Shown here in pieces: positions 36,015 to 44,782 of a DNA stretch of 64,000 bases. The notes beneath the pieces were generated by a model. It was not told the origin of the DNA. It did not search any database and saw only the letters and a program-made list of their open reading frames with translations. Source of the DNA: an uncultured Lachnospiraceae bacterium. Lineage in GTDB: Bacteria > Bacillota > Clostridia > Lachnospirales > Lachnospiraceae. The stretch lies in contig CAKRJY010000003.1 of assembly GCA_934352055.1 (NCBI GenBank), positions 186,001-250,000 of the forward strand, written 5' to 3'. Every line of letters starts with the position of its first letter. Positions within the stretch are counted from its first letter, which is position 1. The translations under genes and the position numbers were made by a program.

Positions 36015-37334
36015 CTATGCTAATTCTATCAACTGTTTCACGAAATCTTGTCCGCTTGATTTTACAATATCTACCTTTACTTGTAAAGCTTCACTTAGCT
36101 CTGCCACGGTCACATCATCTAAGAAATCCATCTCCTGTGCACGCACCATATTCTGTGGCAAAAGCAGATGCGTCCCCAACTTTTGATCCGCTAATTGTGC
36201 CTTCAGATCCTGACCGGTAATCAGTCCCGATACAGTGATTTTTTCTCCGAAGAAGTCATTGCGTATTTCATACACATGGATTGTCACCTTTGGATATTTT
36301 TTCATAAATTCGTCACACAACATACGAATAAACGGTGCTGCCAGACGACCTGTTGCCACTGACAGTTCTTTTTTTCGCATAAACGGATGTTTCCGCTCCT
36401 TTGCCAATGCTTCGCGGAATTCATCCATCAACAGACGAATCATACCCACACCGTTTTCCAACTGTGTATACCCATCATAGCGGTCCTCCTGCGGCAGCTC
36501 TTCATCCGCAATCAGATACCATTCATCTGAAGCTTGTACAAAATGCGTTCCATATCGCTCAAAACTATAATCCTGCCATTTGTGAATCGTTCGAAGAACT
36601 TCTCTTGCATCTTCCTTTTCAAACGATTCCAATGGATATAATCCATCACGAAACTTTGTTAGTCCTACCGGAACAACCGACATACTCTGCATCTGTGGAT
36701 GAAATTCTAATAATTCTCTTATGGAGCGATCCAATTCTTCTCCATCATTTTCTCCCTTGCAAAGAACAATCTGTGCATTCATCTCAATATCTGCTTCTGC
36801 AAGCATGGCAATCTTTTCCAAGATATCACCTGCAAAACGGTTGTGCAGCATTTTACAACGTAACTCTGGGTTTGTTGCCTGTACGGAGATATTGATTGGT
36901 GCCAAATGATATTTTATGATGCGCTGTAAATCTTCCTCTTTCATATTAGTAAGTGTTACATAATTTCCCTGTAAAAAGGATAGTCTCGTATCGTCATCCT
37001 TAAAATACAGGGTATCACGCATTCCCGGCGGCATCTGATCAATAAAGCAAAACATACACTTATTGTGACAAGAACGATAATCATCCATCAAACCGTTTGC
37101 AAAAAGAATGCCTAAATCCTCGCCCTCTTCTTTTTCAATATGCACCATTCTTGTCGTCTGATCCGGTTTTTCAATCAACATATCAAACGACGACTCATCT
37201 TCATAGTAATAATAATCAAAAATATCAATCAAAGAAACGCCATTGATTTCTCTGATGATGTCCATCGGTTCCACACCTGCTTTTGCCGCCGGACTTTCCG
37301 GCGCTACAGACGCTATCTGATGCGATGTATCCAT
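36015..37334 (-). CDS. DUF512 family PDZ/radical-SAM-like protein
   Basis: 439 aa. The N-terminal ~60 residues are a PDZ-like domain (SVAPESPAAKAGVEPMD). A CX3CX2C motif CHNKCMFC (about 88-95) is the radical-SAM-type Fe-S ligand set, followed by NYVTLTNM and a TIM-barrel-like region. The C-terminal part carries the DUF512 domain (VATGRLAAPFIRML, VSGLITGQDL). No signal peptide. The family is conserved next to der in Clostridia, which suggests a ribosome-related role. The reaction is unknown. SD GAGG, start ATG 37334. Confidence 0.92.
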   Translation of the reverse strand: MDTSHQIASVAPESPAAKAGVEPMDIIREINGVSLIDIFDYYYYEDESSFDMLIEKPDQTTRMVHIEKEEGEDLGILFANGLMDDYRSCHNKCMFCFIDQMPPGMRDTLYFKDDDTRLSFLQGNYVTLTNMKEEDLQRIIKYHLAPINISVQATNPELRCKMLHNRFAGDILEKIAMLAEADIEMNAQIVLCKGENDGEELDRSIRELLEFHPQMQSMSVVPVGLTKFRDGLYPLESFEKEDAREVLRTIHKWQDYSFERYGTHFVQASDEWYLIADEELPQEDRYDGYTQLENGVGMIRLLMDEFREALAKERKHPFMRKKELSVATGRLAAPFIRMLCDEFMKKYPKVTIHVYEIRNDFFGEKITVSGLITGQDLKAQLADQKLGTHLLLPQNMVRAQEMDFLDDVTVAELSEALQVKVDIVKSSGQDFVKQLIELA

Positions 37335-37352
37335 ACATTCATCCTCATCTTT

Positions 37353-38207
37353 CTATTCACAAAGCATTAAAAATGCTCCTAAATTTCCTCTTTTTCCCTT
37401 GCTGGCACGGTGAGAAAACAACTGCTTATCGTTGCAGCAAGTGCATATATTTGTCACCGCCAGATGCTCTTTTAAAACGCCAGCTTCGCGCAATACAATT
37501 TCATTGGATTTCCATAAATCCAACTGATACTTTCCATTCTGTTTGTCTTCCAGGATCTGTGGAATATGATCGGGAAAAGCCTGCATAAATGCCTGTGCAA
37601 CATCATCACTGACTTCATAACAGCTCTGACAAATGGATGGTCCAATCGCACAAAGCAAATCCTTTGGATCTGTTCCAAAATGCTGCGTCATTTTTTGAAT
37701 GGTCACTGCGCCCATACGTTCTACCGTTCCTCGCCACCCGGAGTGTGACAGCCCAATTGCATGATGTACGGGATCTACAAAATAAAGAGGTACACAGTCT
37801 GCATAAAATGTTGCAAGAACTACCCCCGGCTCGTTTGTGATCATTCCGTCTACATCGGTATAATCACGTGGACAAATAATTCCTTTTCCCTGATCCTCTT
37901 TTCCCACATATCGTACATTGGTTGTATGTGTCTGATCACTCGTTACTATTGCCTCCGGTGTCGTTTGTAATACCTCTGCCACTCTGCGATAATTTTCAAA
38001 TACCGCCGCCGCATCATCACCTCTTGAAAAACTAAGATTTAAGCTTTCATAAATCCCCCGGCTGACACCACCGGCTCTTGTTGTAAACAGATGGCGGATA
38101 AACGGGATATTCTCATACATAGTAAAAGATAAATAAGGTAACGTATATCCATCCGGTGATTGATATTCTCTTTCTTTTAAGATTTCACATGTATCTTTTT
38201 TGATCAT
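37353..38207 (-). CDS. pgeF: Peptidoglycan editing factor / multicopper polyphenol oxidase (YfiH)
   Basis: 284 aa of the laccase-domain family. Motifs: FTTRAGGVS (about 41-49), SDQTHT, ADCVPLYF (about 136-143), HSGWRG (about 154-159), GPSICQSCYEV. His and Cys residues in these motifs form the metal site. Known members act on purine nucleosides (adenosine deaminase/phosphorylase) or edit peptidoglycan precursors. The start overlaps the yraN stop (ATGA), so they are coupled. Confidence 0.92.
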   Translation of the reverse strand: MIKKDTCEILKEREYQSPDGYTLPYLSFTMYENIPFIRHLFTTRAGGVSRGIYESLNLSFSRGDDAAAVFENYRRVAEVLQTTPEAIVTSDQTHTTNVRYVGKEDQGKGIICPRDYTDVDGMITNEPGVVLATFYADCVPLYFVDPVHHAIGLSHSGWRGTVERMGAVTIQKMTQHFGTDPKDLLCAIGPSICQSCYEVSDDVAQAFMQAFPDHIPQILEDKQNGKYQLDLWKSNEIVLREAGVLKEHLAVTNICTCCNDKQLFSHRASKGKRGNLGAFLMLCE

Positions 38208-38509
38208 CTTCCCCTATAAGGAAACGCATTTTTCAAAAGTGTAAGATTCTCTCCGCAAATAGCAATGACATCAAAACGGATCTGCATCGTATAATAATTC
38301 TGATGCATCAAGAGATAATAATCTGCGACATAGCAAATAACCTGCTGCTTTCGCATACCAACTGCTTCTAACGGATCACCGGTTTTGGCATCTTTTCGAT
38401 ATTTTACCTCGACAAAACAAAGATATGCGCCATCGATTGCCACAATGTCTATTTCTCCTTTTCTGCAACGATAATTCATTTCGAGAATCGTATAGCCTTG
38501 TTCCTGCAA
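38204..38509 (-). CDS. YraN family (UPF0102) endonuclease-like protein, start codon unclear
   Basis: The core has the PD-(D/E)xK-like pattern GEIDIVAIDG followed by FVEVKYRK, typical of YraN/UPF0102. The coordinates use the only usual start in frame, TTG at 38509 (101 aa). The frame stays open upstream and encodes NKRSVGSVYEKRAAAYL (38510-38557), which matches the conserved N-terminus of the family. That extension has no ATG, GTG, TTG or CTG; candidates are ATA at 38572, overlapping the preceding TAG, ACG at 38566 or ATT at 38587. True length is probably about 120 aa. Its stop overlaps pgeF. Confidence 0.82.
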   Translation of the reverse strand: MQEQGYTILEMNYRCRKGEIDIVAIDGAYLCFVEVKYRKDAKTGDPLEAVGMRKQQVICYVADYYLLMHQNYYTMQIRFDVIAICGENLTLLKNAFPYRGR

Positions 38510-38568
38510 ATACGCAGCTGCTCGTTTTTCATAGACACTACCTACACTTCGTTTATTTGTTTTCGTTC

Positions 38569-38877
38569 CTATTTCCTCCCGTCTAATTTTGCCTTAACTT
38601 TTTCCATGCCATCAACAAAGACTAGTATCTCCGCTACAACTTCATATAATTCCGGTGGAATGGCTTCACCAATCTCAAACTTTGACAAAGTATCTGCCAG
38701 TTTTGAATCCTTATAAAAAGGAACATCATTCTCTTTTGCAGACGCAATGATTTTATCTGCCACATGTCCTTTGCCGGTTGCTACGATCTTTGGCGCCACA
38801 TCACTCGGATCATAGGATAATGCCACGGCTGTTTTTTCTTTATCAAATTCCTGGGGTTTCCATTGCTTACTTGCCAT
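38569..38877 (-). CDS. FlhB C-terminal homologue (FlhX-type), orphan
   Basis: 102 aa, similar to the cytoplasmic C-terminal domain of FlhB/EscU, the substrate-specificity switch of flagellar and type III export. KTAVALSYDPSDVAPKIVATG (about 15-35, described as a region) and ENDVPFYKDSKLADTL fit well. It lacks the FlhB membrane part, and the NPTH autocleavage site is replaced by DKEK (12-15). It follows the FliK-like gene after 2 bp. No other flagellar export gene is in the window. Confidence 0.9.
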   Translation of the reverse strand: MASKQWKPQEFDKEKTAVALSYDPSDVAPKIVATGKGHVADKIIASAKENDVPFYKDSKLADTLSKFEIGEAIPPELYEVVAEILVFVDGMEKVKAKLDGRK

Positions 38878-38879
38878 TG

Positions 38880-40559
38880 TTATGCCCTCACATCAAAAGA
38901 ATAACGGTGTACTTCTTTCCCCGTTTTTTGGTCTGCCTTCAAAAAATCTTCAACAAAATTGATATCACGCTTATCCTGCTCTAATTTCATATCACAGTAA
39001 TATCCCTTTTTTTGTAACCTCTCTGTCAAAAGATGCATATTTTCCTCTAATATGATCAAACTATCCATCTTTTCTAAATACCAGTTCGCTGATACATTTT
39101 TCTGTTTCATTTTTACAGAAATATCTACATTGCCCAGACTTTCCATCTGAAAATGCAAAAATGCAGTCAACTCCTCCTGCTCACTTTTTGTTCCTTTCGC
39201 ATTGCGATAAACAAAGAGTTCACTGCTAACATTCTGTCCACGCAATCGTATTGGCACCTGCACATAAGAATACATCTGGTTTAGCTGATTCATAAATTCA
39301 ATGTTTTGGGAAAGGTTTGACGTCATCGTCTGTATGACATCTTTTGCCACAGGCACTTTATCTGCCAACTGCTGTAAGCCCTGTATCTGCTGTGCCATAC
39401 GTTCATACAACTGACTCACACTGCGCTCTTTGGGCAAGTCTTCCGGTTCCATCGTAAACTGTTTTTCTGCAAACTCCAGAAACAGTTTTTGATAACCTTT
39501 CGAACCTAGAAGTTTCTGTACCATCTCTTTTGGCAGGTCTTCGCCATTTTTTCCTAAAAAAACACTGATTTCCTGCAAAAATGCATCCATCTGCGTCTGC
39601 GGACGTAATTGGCCCTCTGCGGTAAAAAAATTCGCATGTTCCCGTATAAAGGAAGGAAATTGTGATAACTGTTTCTGCAAATCTACGTAAGCCTTCTCAT
39701 CTAATACTGCTCCCAGCGTTCCTGTGGCATAAGTATCTGCATCTTCAAGTGTCTGTGAAAAAACAGATGCTTTCTGTGCTAATGACTGCAAATCCAACGG
39801 TTCTTCCTGCCCTTGTGGCATTTGCATTTCCTGCACATACAATCCCTGTTTCTCTGCAATAGCCTCCTGCATTGATGCATCTCCGAAAAATCCAACCAGT
39901 TCATTATGCAATTGTGTAGCTGCTGCTCCACTCATATCTTCCTGCGAAAATGCATCTCCTAATACAGCAATCAACTGTTGTACCTGTCCTAACACTTCAC
40001 GTTGGTTTGCTTTATAGTGTTCAAATTGCTCTACACTGGAAACATCGATCGGCAATTGTAATTTTTGCATCTGCACAATTGTCTCTGGAGAACTGCCGGG
40101 AATCTGTCCCATTTGCCGTGCCATATTCTGCAAACTTTTTGCATCAATGGACATCTGTTCTTTCATCATGGCATTCACCATATTTAAGTTCTTTTCCCCT
40201 ACAGCAAGCCCGGCAGCATCAAGCGCCTGTATCAACGTAGGATTTCCCTGATTGCCGCCCATAGAAATCGGCTTAATGCGAATCTGTTCCCCATCATTTG
40301 ATTTCACCTGAAAAAAAACAGACTGTCCCTTCACCAGAGACAATCCCGCATCCAGATGTGCTGTGATATTCTGCCCACTACTCAGTCCAAGAATCACCTG
40401 TGAGCCACGCACGCTATTCACAGTTCCTTCGAAGATATTTCCTGTCTTTAACTGTTTTACCGTCTCCACTAACTGCTCAATGCCCTTTGTTTTTGTAGAC
40501 ACTTCACTTCCGGAAGACAAATTATTCTGATATTGTACCAACAAATCGGAAACCTGCAC
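38880..40559 (-). CDS. FliK-like (hook-length control C-terminal domain) protein, orphan
   Basis: 559 aa. The C-terminal ~120 residues (about 430-545) have the flg_hook pattern: VQVPIRLRGQNVSSELFVY, then LHFQMESLGNVDISVKM, as in FliK. The middle is Gln-rich and helical with many Met/Gln/Leu. The N-terminus has a beta-rich OB-like segment (IFEGTVNSVRGSQVILGL). Start is GTG at 40559, after GGAGGG. It is paired with the FlhB-C protein; in flagella FliK and FlhB-C interact to switch substrates. Located among rnhB and yraN, its partner set is unclear. Confidence 0.88.
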   Translation of the reverse strand: MQVSDLLVQYQNNLSSGSEVSTKTKGIEQLVETVKQLKTGNIFEGTVNSVRGSQVILGLSSGQNITAHLDAGLSLVKGQSVFFQVKSNDGEQIRIKPISMGGNQGNPTLIQALDAAGLAVGEKNLNMVNAMMKEQMSIDAKSLQNMARQMGQIPGSSPETIVQMQKLQLPIDVSSVEQFEHYKANQREVLGQVQQLIAVLGDAFSQEDMSGAAATQLHNELVGFFGDASMQEAIAEKQGLYVQEMQMPQGQEEPLDLQSLAQKASVFSQTLEDADTYATGTLGAVLDEKAYVDLQKQLSQFPSFIREHANFFTAEGQLRPQTQMDAFLQEISVFLGKNGEDLPKEMVQKLLGSKGYQKLFLEFAEKQFTMEPEDLPKERSVSQLYERMAQQIQGLQQLADKVPVAKDVIQTMTSNLSQNIEFMNQLNQMYSYVQVPIRLRGQNVSSELFVYRNAKGTKSEQEELTAFLHFQMESLGNVDISVKMKQKNVSANWYLEKMDSLIILEENMHLLTERLQKKGYYCDMKLEQDKRDINFVEDFLKADQKTGKEVHRYSFDVRA

Positions 40560-40579
40560 GTCGTCCCTCCTTATGGTGC

Positions 40580-41356
40580 TTACACATTTTCTACAAAATG
40601 ACCAATAAAACTCTTTCTATGGATCGGACTTGGTCCAAATTTTTGCAAAGCCTCTATATGCTCTTTTGTACCATATCCTTTGTTTTGTGCAAACCCATAT
40701 TCCGGCATAATTGCATCATATTCTTTCATCAAACGGTCTCTTGTCACTTTTGCGACAATACTCGCCGCACCAATGGAAATGCTTTTTGCGTCGCCCTTAA
40801 TAATTGGTACCTGCTTGATATCCACTTGTGGAATTGTCACAGCATCATTGAGCAAAAGATCCGGTTCTACCGATAATTGCGCAATTGCATCACGCATTGC
40901 TACATACGTTGCCTGCAAAATATTTACTTCATCGATTTTCTCCGGCGATGCAAATCCAACCCCTACAGCCACCGCTTTTTCGCATATTTCCTCATATAAG
41001 GCTTCTCTTTTTGCTTCACTCAACTTTTTGGAGTCATTAATATAAAGGATTTCACAATTTTTCGGCAAAATGACAGCTGCCGCACACACCGGACCTGCTA
41101 ACGGTCCTCGTCCCACTTCGTCAATGCCACAGATCATCGGATACTTCTCTTCATAACGATGCTCGTAGGTACGAAGCGTTTCCAAACGCTCCCGCTCCTG
41201 AGCCAGCTTATCCAGTCTTTTTTGTGCCTGTCCAATAATCTTTGCCACACCGGGTCTTCCATCCCTGATATAAGCCTCTATAAATGCCGGCAACTGCACA
41301 TCATCTGCCTCTTTATATTCCTGCTGTATCTCTTTGATCTTTTTTTCAATATCCAT
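40580..41356 (-). CDS. rnhB: Ribonuclease HII
   Basis: Cleaves RNA in RNA/DNA hybrids and single ribonucleotides in DNA. 258 aa: an N-terminal helical extension of about 70 residues (common in Firmicutes), then GIDEVGRGPLAGP (about 76-88, the first Asp/Glu pair), NDSKKLSE, the Asp in LLNDAVTI, and the last acidic residue region SIGAASIVAKVTRD. SD GGAGG. It overlaps nothing, and lies 15 bp after lepB. Confidence 0.96.
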   Translation of the reverse strand: MDIEKKIKEIQQEYKEADDVQLPAFIEAYIRDGRPGVAKIIGQAQKRLDKLAQERERLETLRTYEHRYEEKYPMICGIDEVGRGPLAGPVCAAAVILPKNCEILYINDSKKLSEAKREALYEEICEKAVAVGVGFASPEKIDEVNILQATYVAMRDAIAQLSVEPDLLLNDAVTIPQVDIKQVPIIKGDAKSISIGAASIVAKVTRDRLMKEYDAIMPEYGFAQNKGYGTKEHIEALQKFGPSPIHRKSFIGHFVENV

Positions 41357-41371
41357 GGCTCTTCCTCCATC

Positions 41372-41947
41372 CTATTGATGTTTGATGACTGTAATTTTAT
41401 TAAATGGATAAATTCTTACCCATGCCTTTCCAATGATATTTTGTCGTTTGATTTCTCCCACCGAAGCGAAACGACTATCCGTACTGTTATTCCGGTTATC
41501 TCCCATCACAAAATATTCATCTTCGCCCAATGTAATTGGTTCGGATGCCAGCCCCGGATTCTGAATCGTATCTAAGCCATAATCTTCTTCTAATAATTTC
41601 CCATTGATATAGATTTCACCTGCATCGTTGATATAGACCGTTTCTCCCGGCAATCCAATGATTCGTTTGATATAGTAGGTATTTTCCTGATACTGATATG
41701 GGAAAATGATAATATCAAATCGCTGCGGATCATGAATACGATAAGAGATTTTGTCTACAATCAGATTATCTCCATCACTCAGCGTTGGTTCCATAGAAGA
41801 ACCACTCACTTTGGAGCGCTGTCCTACAAACGTGATAATCAAAAAACAAATACCAAAAACAACAACAATATATAATAATAAGCTTAAAATCTCATGTGCC
41901 GGTGATGTCTGCTCACCTGTTTTCTTTTCTTTCTCTTCCATTGCCAT
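41372..41947 (-). CDS. lepB: Signal peptidase I (first of two)
   Basis: 191-aa membrane protease that cleaves signal peptides of exported proteins. One transmembrane helix (about 22-42), catalytic Ser in GSSMEPTL (about 49-56), general-base Lys in YIKRIIGLPGE (about 92-102), and the GDNRNNSTDSR box (about 150). It overlaps the rbgA stop by one base. A second type I peptidase lies 877 bp upstream, on the other side of rbgA. Confidence 0.96.
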   Translation of the reverse strand: MAMEEKEKKTGEQTSPAHEILSLLLYIVVVFGICFLIITFVGQRSKVSGSSMEPTLSDGDNLIVDKISYRIHDPQRFDIIIFPYQYQENTYYIKRIIGLPGETVYINDAGEIYINGKLLEEDYGLDTIQNPGLASEPITLGEDEYFVMGDNRNNSTDSRFASVGEIKRQNIIGKAWVRIYPFNKITVIKHQ

Positions 41948-42816
41948 TACACTTCCATCTTTTCATTATTCATCTCTTCCGGAAACTCCAGAGAAATTTT
42001 TCCAATCGTTCCACTCCGGAAATCATCAATCAGCAAAAGTGCTGCTTTACTATAATCCAATTGATTTCCTTTCGAGCGGCAGTTTCTATTTTCCGCGATT
42101 TGTTCCAAATAGTGAAGCACATCCTGTGTTTCATCAATCTGATAGCGTTCAGAAAGTGCTCCCGGATATTTTTCTTTCAAAATCTTGCACAGCTCAATGG
42201 CTAACTCTTCTGTCTGCAATAATTCGTCCTTGATAGAGCCAATGCATGCCAAATGAAGGCCTACCATCTGGTCTTCAAATTTAGGCCACAAAATTCCCGG
42301 TGTATCTAACAATTCTACGTTTTTATTTAAACGGATCCACTGTTTGCCTTTTGTAACGCCCGGCTTGTTTCCTGTTTTTGCACAAGCTTTTCCTGCGTAA
42401 GAATTGATAAAGGTAGACTTTCCAACATTAGGAATTCCTACTACCATCGCACGAACCGGACGATTTTTTATACCACGTGCACGATCACGTTCTATCTTTT
42501 TGGCACAGGCATCCATAACCACCTGCGTCACTTCTTTCATCCCTTTGCGATTGCGGGAATCCAAAGTCACTACAAAATATCCTTTCTTTTGAAAATACTC
42601 TTTCCAGCGTATCGTCACTTTCGGATCTGCTAAATCTGCCTTATTCAAAAGAATTAACCTTGCCTTTTGTTTTCCCAATTCATCAATATCCGGGTTACGG
42701 CTGCTCAGTGGAATACGTGCATCAACCAATTCAATCACAAGATCAATTAGTTTGATATCTTCCATCATCTGTCTTTTTGCCTTGGTCATATGACCTGGGT
42801 ACCATTGAAATTCCAT
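41947..42816 (-). CDS. rbgA: Ribosome biogenesis GTPase RbgA (YlqF)
   Basis: Circularly permuted GTPase for late 50S assembly. 289 aa: G4 LLNKADLA comes first (about 56-63), then G1 GIPNVGKST (about 126-134), G2 and G3 DTPGILWP. The C-terminal ~100 residues form the ANTAR-like helical domain. The HWYPGHM-type start is seen as QWYPGHMTKA. Placed between two lepB genes, as in Bacillus-type genomes where ylqF neighbours rnhB and sipS. Confidence 0.97.
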   Translation of the reverse strand: MEFQWYPGHMTKAKRQMMEDIKLIDLVIELVDARIPLSSRNPDIDELGKQKARLILLNKADLADPKVTIRWKEYFQKKGYFVVTLDSRNRKGMKEVTQVVMDACAKKIERDRARGIKNRPVRAMVVGIPNVGKSTFINSYAGKACAKTGNKPGVTKGKQWIRLNKNVELLDTPGILWPKFEDQMVGLHLACIGSIKDELLQTEELAIELCKILKEKYPGALSERYQIDETQDVLHYLEQIAENRNCRSKGNQLDYSKAALLLIDDFRSGTIGKISLEFPEEMNNEKMEV

Positions 42817-42824
42817 ATTGTCTC

Positions 42825-43454
42825 CTAATGCACAGTTCCAAATCCCTTGAGGGATAAACAGAACCAGACTTTTCCTATCATTTCTTTTCTTGTTACATTT
42901 CCAATCGAACCATAGCGACTGTCCTCACTATTATTCACATTATCTCCGAGTACAAAATACTCATTTTTTCCAAGCGTAATCTCTGTCACTGCACGTCCTT
43001 CATCCTTGATGGATGTATCAGACTGTTTCAGATTCACGACCTTATCATTGACATATAATCTGCCATTTGAAATCAAGACCGTATCGCCCGGAACCGCCAC
43101 AATACGCTTTACATTGTAATTTGCGCTTGTGTTTCCCTTCGGCATAAAGGCAACCACATCTCCCTTTTTCGGAGCCTTGATTTTATATGCAACACGATTG
43201 ATCAAAACACTGCCATTTTCAGCAATGGCCGGTGTCATAGATTCTCCCGAACAGTGGATGCGCATACCGAATCCTAAGGTAAGGAAAAATGCAAGCAAAA
43301 CAACTGCCAAAATCTGTATTGCCCAAAGGCTTATATAACGGACTTTCTCTCCCTGTATCTTACGTCGGCGACGACGAAAATTCAAACCGCCCCTGCTGAT
43401 ATGTATTTTTCTTCCTACCTGTTCAAAACCACGTCTAACTTGTCTTTTATTCAT
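42825..43454 (-). CDS. lepB: Signal peptidase I (second), with basic N-terminus
   Basis: 209 aa. A long basic N-terminal cytoplasmic segment (RRGFEQVGRKIHISRG, then RRRRRK), one membrane helix (about 45-62), catalytic Ser in SGESMTPAI (about 72), Lys in NVKRIVAVPGD (about 113), and the GDNVNNSEDSR box. Start set to ATG 43454 (MNKRQVRR). A longer frame to 43538 would have to begin inside the terminator of rplS, so it is unlikely. It may process other substrates than its neighbour. Confidence 0.93.
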   Translation of the reverse strand: MNKRQVRRGFEQVGRKIHISRGGLNFRRRRRKIQGEKVRYISLWAIQILAVVLLAFFLTLGFGMRIHCSGESMTPAIAENGSVLINRVAYKIKAPKKGDVVAFMPKGNTSANYNVKRIVAVPGDTVLISNGRLYVNDKVVNLKQSDTSIKDEGRAVTEITLGKNEYFVLGDNVNNSEDSRYGSIGNVTRKEMIGKVWFCLSLKGFGTVH

Positions 43455-43520
43455 AATGCATCCTATATGCTTTCTTTTATCTGTTATACATAACAATCCT
43501 ATATTAATATACACGATATC

Positions 43521-43553
43521 AAAAAAAAGAACAACCACCTTTGTGGTTGCTCT
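43521..43553 (-). terminator. rplS terminator
   Basis: GAACAACCAC (43529-43538) and GTGGTTGCTC (43543-43552), one G-U pair, running into eight T on the minus strand. It lies 13 bp after the rplS stop. Confidence 0.9.
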
Positions 43554-43565
43554 CTCCTTGTCTTA

Positions 43566-43919
43566 TTACTTAACTAATTCTTTAACCTTAGCCTTCTTAC
43601 CTACACGATCTCTTAAGTAGTTAAGTTTTGCACGTCTTACCTTACCACGACGTACTACTTCGATCTTCTCAACGTTAGGGCTATGAACTGGCCATGTCTT
43701 TTCTACGCCAACACCGTTAGAGAACTTTCTAACAGTAAATGTTTCACGGTTGCTTCCACCCTGTCTCTTAATAACAGTACCTTCGAATACCTGAATTCTT
43801 TCACGGTTTCCTTCCTTGATCATAGCGTGTACTCTAACAGTATCACCTACATGAAATACGTCTACTTCAGACTTCAACTGTTCTGCTTCAATGTTCTTAA
43901 TAATTTCCTGTGTGTTCAT
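43566..43919 (-). CDS. rplS: 50S ribosomal protein L19
   Basis: 117-aa ribosomal protein at the 30S-50S interface. The pattern NTQEIIKNIEAEQLK start, FHVGDTVRVHAMI, ERIQVFEGTVIKRQGG and the basic C-terminus KVRRAKLNYLRDRVGK are typical. SD AGGAGG, own promoter at 44000-44028 and own terminator. Length is normal for L19. Confidence 0.99.
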   Translation of the reverse strand: MNTQEIIKNIEAEQLKSEVDVFHVGDTVRVHAMIKEGNRERIQVFEGTVIKRQGGSNRETFTVRKFSNGVGVEKTWPVHSPNVEKIEVVRRGKVRRAKLNYLRDRVGKKAKVKELVK

Positions 43920-43999
43920 TTTGTGACCTCCTAATTAAATTATCTTGACGTTCTTAATACCACATGTATCAGAGGACTATCTCTTTTCACAACTCGTTG

Positions 44000-44028
44000 A
44001 TAATACCATAAACATGCCTAAAACACAA
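44000..44028 (-). promoter_or_regulatory. rplS promoter, -35 inside a hairpin
   Basis: TTGTGT (44028-44023), 17-bp spacer, TATTAT (44005-44000). The -35 sequence is part of the downstream arm of the hairpin at 44020-44044. The leader is about 75 nt. Confidence 0.7.
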
Positions 44029-44044
44029 GTATTTCTTTGTGTTT
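44020..44044 (-). terminator. Hairpin at the end of trmD
   Basis: AAACACAA (44021-44028 on +) and TTGTGTTT (44037-44044), 8-bp stem; only a short TTTT follows on the minus strand. Weak terminator candidate, 11 bp after the trmD stop. Confidence 0.5.
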
Positions 44045-44055
44045 ATCGCATATTT

Positions 44056-44778
44056 TTATATTTTATTCAAAAAATCCTGATCTTTTTTTGAAAGTTCTGC
44101 GTTTTCAAGCAAATCCGGGCGTCTTTGTTTTGTACGGAGCAGCGATTGCTCATGTCTCCACGCATCTACTTTTGCATGATCGCCGGATAAAAGAATTGCC
44201 GGGACTTTTTTCCCATTCCACTCTTCCGGACGGGAATATTGCGGATATTCCAGTAGATTATTTTCAAAGCTCTCTGTCTCTTTGGAGTCCACGTTAGAAA
44301 GTACTCCGGGAACCATACGAGCAATTGCATCAACCATAACCATTGCCGGCAATTCACCACCTGTCAAAACGAAATCACCAATGGATATATAATCTGTCAC
44401 AATGGTCTCAAGCACGCGCTCATCTACACCTTCATAATGACCACATAACAAAATAACATTTTCTTCCTTTGCCAATTCCTTGGCATCATTTTGCACAAAA
44501 GTCTTTCCCTGCGGTGTAAGGTAAATGGTGCGCACACTTCCTTTTGTACGGTCTATAATGGATTTCCATGCATCATAGATTGGCTGCGCCTGCATCACCA
44601 TACCAGCACCGCCACCATAAGGATAGTCATCCACTTTTCCATGCTTATTTGTAGTAAAATCCCGGATATTAACCGCCTCTACAGACAACATTCCCTTGTC
44701 CATTGCACGCCCGATGATGCTGGTACAAAGTCCCTGCATCACCATTTCCGGAAATAACGTCAAAATATAAAATTTCAC
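44056..44778 (-). CDS. trmD: tRNA (guanine-N1)-methyltransferase
   Basis: Methylates G37 next to the anticodon with SAM, which prevents frameshifting. 240-aa SPOUT enzyme with the trefoil knot: TLFPEMV start, GGGAGMVMQ (about 58), LCGHYEGVDER (about 109), GDFVLTGGELPAMVM, and a C-terminal helical domain with YPQYSRPEEW. The start is GTG at 44778 (VKFYILTLFPE), with GAGGAG 7-8 bp upstream; the ATG further upstream lies inside the rimM end and gives a non-family N-terminus. Confidence 0.97.
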   Translation of the reverse strand: MKFYILTLFPEMVMQGLCTSIIGRAMDKGMLSVEAVNIRDFTTNKHGKVDDYPYGGGAGMVMQAQPIYDAWKSIIDRTKGSVRTIYLTPQGKTFVQNDAKELAKEENVILLCGHYEGVDERVLETIVTDYISIGDFVLTGGELPAMVMVDAIARMVPGVLSNVDSKETESFENNLLEYPQYSRPEEWNGKKVPAILLSGDHAKVDAWRHEQSLLRTKQRRPDLLENAELSKKDQDFLNKI

Positions 44779-44782
44779 GCGC

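Noticed and set aside
43455..43538. 28-residue extension of the second signal peptidase
   Set aside because: It would start in the rplS terminator and has no SD; MNKRQVRR at 43454 is the better start.
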